Origin: UBA5336 sp039198685 | Lineage (GTDB): Bacteria > Pseudomonadota > Alphaproteobacteria > Caulobacterales > Hyphomonadaceae | Direction: 5' to 3' | Assembly (NCBI GenBank): GCA_039198685.1 | Contig: JBCCTK010000038.1 | Coordinates: 1-22,199, forward strand | DNA: 22,199 nucleotides | Shown: piece after piece, positions 20,245 to 22,199 of the stretch | Layout of the letters: each line of letters begins with the position of its first letter | Position numbering within the stretch: the first letter of the stretch is position 1 | Translations under genes and position numbers: made by a program | The notes under the pieces: generated by a model | The model's input: the letters and a program-made list of their open reading frames with translations, nothing else | Databases searched by the model: none | Told to the model about the DNA's origin: nothing

Positions 20245-22199
20245 TTAGTGTGCCTCAGCCCATGTCCTCGCCGCTTGCGCTTCGACCTCAAGGGGCACTG
20301 TTAAGTCCAGCGCGGGCAATGGAGCGGCCATCATGGTGTCGCGGACGACTTCAATAAGCGGGTCTGCTTCGGCCTCTGGGCATTCAAAAATCAACTCGTC
20401 ATGGACCTGGAGCAACATGCGCGCTTTCAGCCCGGCCGCCCGAAGCGCATCCGGCATGGCAATCATCGCGCGTTTCATGATGTCAGCGGCTGAGCCCTGA
20501 ATCGGCGCGTTGATCGCCTGGCGCTCGGCAAAGGCGCGGCTGGCGCCATTCTTGGAGTTAATGTCCTTGAGGTGAAGCTTTCGGCCAAACGCCGTAGAGA
20601 CGTAGCCCGCTGCTTTAGCGTCTTCCTTGGTCTTGTCCATATACGCTCGGATTCCAGGGAATTTGGCGAAGTAGGACTTGATATAATTGCTCGCTTCCTC
20701 GCGTGGGATCGACAATTGGCGGGCCAGTCCAAAAGCCGATATGCCATATATAATTCCGAAATTGATCGCCTTGGCGCGCCGCCGGATCATCGGATCCATA
20801 CCTTCGATTGGCGTGTCGAACATCTCGCTGGCCGTCATAGCGTGGATATCGAGCCCCTCCTGGAACGCGGTCTGCAGAGCCTCTATTCCCGCCAGATGAG
20901 CCAAGAGGCGCAGCTCCACCTGGCTATAGTCTGCGCTGACAAGAACACAGCCTGGCTCAGCCACAAACGCTTCACGGATCTTTCGGCCTTCTTCGGTGCG
21001 GATAGGGATATTTTGCAGGTTTGGATCGTTGGACGACAACCGCCCTGTCTGGGCGCCGGCCATGGAATAGGAGGTGTGGACACGGCCTGTCTCTGGGTTA
21101 ATCGCCTCTTGCAAGGCCTCGGTGTAAGTCGATCGGAGCTTGGACAGTGAGCGCCAATCCAGGATCGTGCGGGGTAAGGCATGGCCTTCAGCCGCGAGGT
21201 CCTCCAGGATTTCAGCGCCTGTCTGCCAGGCGCCTGTTTTCGTCTTTTTGCCGCCCTGAAGGCCCATTTCGCCAAACAGGATTTCCCCAAGTTGCTTGGG
21301 CGAGCCCATATTGAACTCGCGCCCCGCCAGCGCGTAGGCTTCGGCCTCATGCGCCGCCATGCGCTGGGCGAAATCTGACGACAGCCGCGAAAGCACGTCT
21401 CGATCGACCTTGATCCCAGCAATTTCCATGTCTGAGATCACTGAAATCAAGGGTCGGTCTAGTCCCTCGTAGACCCGTGTCACTTTCTCTTTGACCAACC
21501 GCGCCCTGCCATCGTGCCAGAGGCGCAACGTCACATCCGCGTCTTCGGCCGCGTAGGGCGTCGCCTTATCCAGCGGAACACGGTCGAAGGTGATCTGGCT
21601 CTTTCCGCTCCCGCACACGTCTTTGAAAGCGAGGGGCGTGTGGCTAAAGTAGCGCTCTGACAGCTCGTCCATCCCGTGGCCATGGATGCCGGCATTGAGC
21701 GCAAAGCTGATCAACATGGTATCATCGACTGGTGCCATGGTGATCCCGTATCGCTTCAGCACGGTCAGGTCGTATTTGATGTTCTGACCAACCTTCAGAA
21801 CCGAAGGGTCATTGAACAAGGGCGTCAACGCGGCAAGCGCGTCTTCAAACGGGATCTGTTGCGGAGCGTCTCCTGACAAAAGGTCACCGGCGCCGCCACC
21901 CTCAGGATCAACGTGGGCCAGCGGGATGTAACAGGCCTCGCCCGGTCCGGTGGAAAGCGAAACGCCCACCAGCGCGGCTGAAATTGCGTCCAGAGCCGTT
22001 GTTTCGGTATCAACAGCAACAACACCGACCTGTTTCGCTGCGGCCACCCATTGTTCGAGCGTCGCCAAGTCGGTGACGGTCTCGTAAGCATCAAGGTCAA
22101 AGCCGGGGGCCTCTTCTTGCGCAGCGTCAACGTCAACACCCTCTAGTTCCATATGCTCTCGAACACGCCGGGTGATGGTGCGAAACTCCATCTTCTCCA
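20245..22199 (-). CDS. polA: DNA polymerase I, exonuclease (3'-5') and polymerase domains; 5' end of gene lies outside the window
   Basis: About 650 codons are visible and the frame is open across the window edge (GAG AAG precede the ATG at 22191), so that ATG is internal. The visible part starts MEFRTITRRV, the usual junction after the 5'-nuclease domain. The proofreading domain has exo I VAVDTETTALD, exo II NIKYDLTVL and exo III YAAEDADVTL, so it is probably active. The polymerase has motif A VSADYSQVELR, motif B RRRAKAINFGIIYG and motif C LLQVHDELIFE. The enzyme acts in Okazaki-fragment processing and excision repair. It ends ...WAEAH with TAA at 20247-20245. Confidence 0.96.
   Translation of the reverse strand, partial: EKMEFRTITRRVREHMELEGVDVDAAQEEAPGFDLDAYETVTDLATLEQWVAAAKQVGVVAVDTETTALDAISAALVGVSLSTGPGEACYIPLAHVDPEGGGAGDLLSGDAPQQIPFEDALAALTPLFNDPSVLKVGQNIKYDLTVLKRYGITMAPVDDTMLISFALNAGIHGHGMDELSERYFSHTPLAFKDVCGSGKSQITFDRVPLDKATPYAAEDADVTLRLWHDGRARLVKEKVTRVYEGLDRPLISVISDMEIAGIKVDRDVLSRLSSDFAQRMAAHEAEAYALAGREFNMGSPKQLGEILFGEMGLQGGKKTKTGAWQTGAEILEDLAAEGHALPRTILDWRSLSKLRSTYTEALQEAINPETGRVHTSYSMAGAQTGRLSSNDPNLQNIPIRTEEGRKIREAFVAEPGCVLVSADYSQVELRLLAHLAGIEALQTAFQEGLDIHAMTASEMFDTPIEGMDPMIRRRAKAINFGIIYGISAFGLARQLSIPREEASNYIKSYFAKFPGIRAYMDKTKEDAKAAGYVSTAFGRKLHLKDINSKNGASRAFAERQAINAPIQGSAADIMKRAMIAMPDALRAAGLKARMLLQVHDELIFECPEAEADPLIEVVRDTMMAAPLPALDLTVPLEVEAQAARTWAEAH

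Noticed and set aside
19674..20291. 205-residue minus-strand frame opposite the GST gene
   Set aside because: Antisense to a clear GST-fold protein and runs into the end of polA; no family features.
1..22199. CRISPR arrays, insertion sequences, prophage genes, rRNA or complete tRNA genes
   Set aside because: No regular repeat-spacer pattern, transposase or integrase motif, or complete cloverleaf was seen on either strand.

Overview
The window is a dense, high-GC bacterial chromosome segment. It most resembles an alphaproteobacterium of the Caulobacterales/Maricaulales/Parvularculales type. The reasons are the pairing of a small twin-helix membrane protein with a PduO-type adenosyltransferase and a 3-hydroxybutyryl-CoA dehydrogenase, a split PqiA, a DUF4402-type chaperone-usher locus, and the style of LepA and PolA. 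This placement is inferred from gene content; there is no rRNA in the window. No tRNA, rRNA, CRISPR array, transposase or phage gene was found.

Layout. (1) 1-2148: the 5' part of a WGR-like gene on the minus strand, divergent from lepA. (2) 2149-2932: a patch that looks acquired, with a small secreted cysteine-rich protein and, beyond it, a 51-nt stretch resembling the 3' end of lepA. (3) 2933-6423, minus strand: a Pqi envelope lipid-transport operon in the order pqiA (split into two genes), pqiB (three MCE domains), pqiC (lipoprotein). (4) 6696-11386, minus strand: a chaperone-usher pilus operon with two DUF4402 pilin-like subunits, a chaperone and an usher. Its 5' region holds a 16-codon leader ORF that copies the start of the pilin gene, followed by a long hairpin. 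A second elaborate stem-loop separates the first pilin from the rest. (5) 11814-15021, plus strand: three genes joined by two ATGA overlaps. They encode a HisD-family dehydrogenase with altered zinc-site residues, a HAD phosphatase fused to a degenerate imidazoleglycerol-phosphate dehydratase (IGPD) domain, and a second degenerate IGPD-like protein. (6) 15052-16914, minus strand: 3-hydroxybutyryl-CoA dehydrogenase, PduO adenosyltransferase and a small membrane protein. (7) 17046-18625, plus strand: a ferredoxin reductase and [2Fe-2S] ferredoxin pair behind a promoter whose spacer contains a perfect palindrome. (8) 18646-22199: a small lipoprotein, a GST-fold protein and the C-terminal two thirds of DNA polymerase I, which runs off the window.

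The most interesting item is region 5. The two IGPD-like proteins appear to have lost complementary sets of the canonical metal-binding residues, so most of one active site is divided between two adjacent, translationally coupled genes. The cluster also carries a HAD phosphatase and a HisD paralogue. Together these are the activities of HisB plus HisD, but all on divergent scaffolds. It may be an unrecognised heteromeric IGPD, or a histidine-like pathway acting on another substrate.
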